This document shows positions 63,121 through 64,000 of a stretch of 64,000 nt of DNA, in pieces. The position numbers were made by a program, and so were the translations under genes. The notes below the pieces were generated by a model. That model had not been told where the DNA came from. It ran no database searches and was given only the letters and a program-made list of their open reading frames with translations. This stretch comes from Bog-756 sp963696495 (GTDB lineage: Bacteria > Actinomycetota > Acidimicrobiia > Acidimicrobiales > RAAP-2): contig CAVOKJ010000001.1 of assembly GCA_963696495.1 (NCBI GenBank), positions 124,001 through 188,000 of the forward strand, read 5' to 3'. Position 1 is the stretch's first letter. Every line of letters begins with the position of its first letter.

Positions 63121-63975
63121 ACGGGGTGCGTCGAACCGGTAGCCGACACCGCGGATCGTCGTGATCAGCTTCGGCGAGGACGGGTCCTCCTCCACGTGGC
63201 TGCGCAGCCGCTTGATGTGCACGTCGAGGGTCTTGGTGTCGCCGAAGTAGTCCGATCCCCAGATGCGGTCGATCAGCACGTCGCGGGTGAGCAGCCGGCC
63301 GGCGTTCTCCATCAGGAGGGAGAGCAGCTCGAACTCCTTGCGACGCAGGTGGACGTCCTCACCCCGGACGAACACCAGGTGCCGGTCGGGATCGATCTGG
63401 ATCCCCCCGGCCTCGAGCACGTTGCCGTGGTGTTCGACGGCGACGCCACCCCCGTCGGCCGCCCGACCGGAGCCGCTCCGCCGATCGACGCCGTCGGGGG
63501 CACCTTTGACCGCCTTGGACCCGGCCGCCTCGGTTTCGGCACCGACCGGTGTCCTGCGGAGCACGGCCCGCATGCGGGCGACGAGCTCGCGGAGCCGGTA
63601 GGGCTTGGACACGTAGTCGTCGGCACCCACCTCGAGACCCACCACCGTGTCGATCTCGGTCCCCTTGGCGGTGACCATGATGATGGGAACCGACGACCGC
63701 GCCCGGATCGAGCGGCACACGTCGATGCCGGACAGCCGGGGGAGCATCAGGTCGAGGAGGATGAGGTCGGGATCGACCTCATCGAAGAGCTTGAGGGCCT
63801 GGTTGCCGTCGCGGGCCACGGTGATGTCGAAACCCTCGCGTGACAGGCCGATGACCAGTGCGTCGATGAAGGACTCGTCGTCCTCGGCCAGGAGGACCTT
63901 GGTGTGCGACACGTCTTCGGGGGGTGACTTCTTGCCCGATCCGTGCTTGGTCCCCGACGCGTGCTTGGCGCTCAT
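63115..63975 (-). CDS. OmpR/PhoB-family response regulator (RegX3-like)
   Basis: A 286-residue two-component response regulator. The receiver domain (about 24-140) has the acidic pair (LLAEDDESF), the phosphoacceptor Asp in LILLDLMLPRLSGIDV and the Lys in DDYVSKPYR. The C-terminal winged HTH (about 200-284) has LRRKEFELLSLLMENAGRLL, TKTLDVHIKRLRSHVEEDP and ITTIRGVGYRF. The linker between domains is unusually long (about 50 residues, Gly/Arg/Asp-rich). An N-terminal 22-residue Lys/Ser/His-rich tail precedes it. The domain family fits phosphate- or envelope-stress regulators; the cognate kinase is not in the window. Confidence 0.92.
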   Translation of the reverse strand: MSAKHASGTKHGSGKKSPPEDVSHTKVLLAEDDESFIDALVIGLSREGFDITVARDGNQALKLFDEVDPDLILLDLMLPRLSGIDVCRSIRARSSVPIIMVTAKGTEIDTVVGLEVGADDYVSKPYRLRELVARMRAVLRRTPVGAETEAAGSKAVKGAPDGVDRRSGSGRAADGGGVAVEHHGNVLEAGGIQIDPDRHLVFVRGEDVHLRRKEFELLSLLMENAGRLLTRDVLIDRIWGSDYFGDTKTLDVHIKRLRSHVEEDPSSPKLITTIRGVGYRFDAPRA

Positions 63976-64000
63976 GCCGAATAGACCGGGGGACTGGGGA

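Overview
The window is high-GC DNA packed with short-spaced, mostly housekeeping genes. It looks chromosomal and comes from the Actinomycetota. The evidence is an HspR-controlled dnaK-grpE-dnaJ-hspR-clpB operon with a HAIR-like operator, two ANTAR-domain regulators, a predicted F420-dependent luciferase-like oxidoreductase, an EtfD-type Fe-S membrane oxidoreductase, ClpS next to a DUF2017 protein, and many GTG starts with GTGA/ATGA overlaps. The mix of genes would suit an Acidimicrobiia-like lineage, but that placement is inference. I see no insertion sequence, prophage, integrase or CRISPR array.

Layout. 1-16.4 kb holds lipid, acyl-CoA and xenobiotic genes: a partial zinc alcohol dehydrogenase, an amidohydrolase, a thioesterase, a K+ channel with an RCK domain, a PEBP protein, an MFS transporter, an AidB-like acyl-CoA dehydrogenase, a DHA2 efflux pump coupled to a TetR repressor, a TetR/ATP-grasp divergent pair, and an SDR / acyl-CoA synthetase / thiolase / DUF35 run. 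16.5-18.3 kb holds a secreted copper type II monooxygenase-like protein coupled to a lipoprotein. 18.3-25 kb holds tRNA-Gly, a TetR-like regulator, dcd, etfD, a cyclic-nucleotide-binding protein and small membrane proteins. 25.3-28.2 kb holds amtB-glnK and, convergently, gpmA. 28.4-35.1 kb is the chaperone operon and 35.3-37.3 kb a UbiB/ABC1 kinase-like protein. 37.4-51.2 kb holds most of de novo IMP synthesis, in two blocks: purA-purD-purB-purC-purS-purQ with almost continuous 4-base overlaps, then purL (frameshifted in this sequence), a PHP-domain gene, and purF-purM-pyrE. 51.3-55.8 kb is regulatory: PadR, an LLM oxidoreductase and two divergent ANTAR proteins. 55.8-56.1 kb is a tRNA cluster (Glu, Asp, Phe). 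56.1-61.7 kb holds cox15-clpS-DUF2017 divergent from ctaB-tlpA, then an ABC exporter. 61.7-64 kb holds serS and an OmpR-family response regulator.

How the genes work together. The pur genes convert PRPP to IMP and AMP intermediates; purE/K, purN and purH are not in the window. cox15 and ctaB make heme A for cytochrome oxidase. The acyl-CoA genes together with etfD form a fatty-acid or sterol-like beta-oxidation capacity that delivers electrons to the quinone pool. AmtB-GlnK handles ammonium.

Main observations. (1) Many start codons lie 5-10 bases after a TANNNT hexamer, which suggests widespread leaderless transcripts. (2) The roughly 670-base region before purL can form two competing hairpins, an attenuator-like arrangement. 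(3) purL carries a frameshift at a G-run. (4) A PHM-like copper protein with every copper ligand conserved is translationally coupled to a Lipoprotein_15-type lipoprotein. (5) The PadR regulator carries a Gly/Arg-rich N-terminal region resembling an RGG tract. (6) The K+ channel has an altered selectivity filter. Nothing in the window is an obviously new defence or mobile system.
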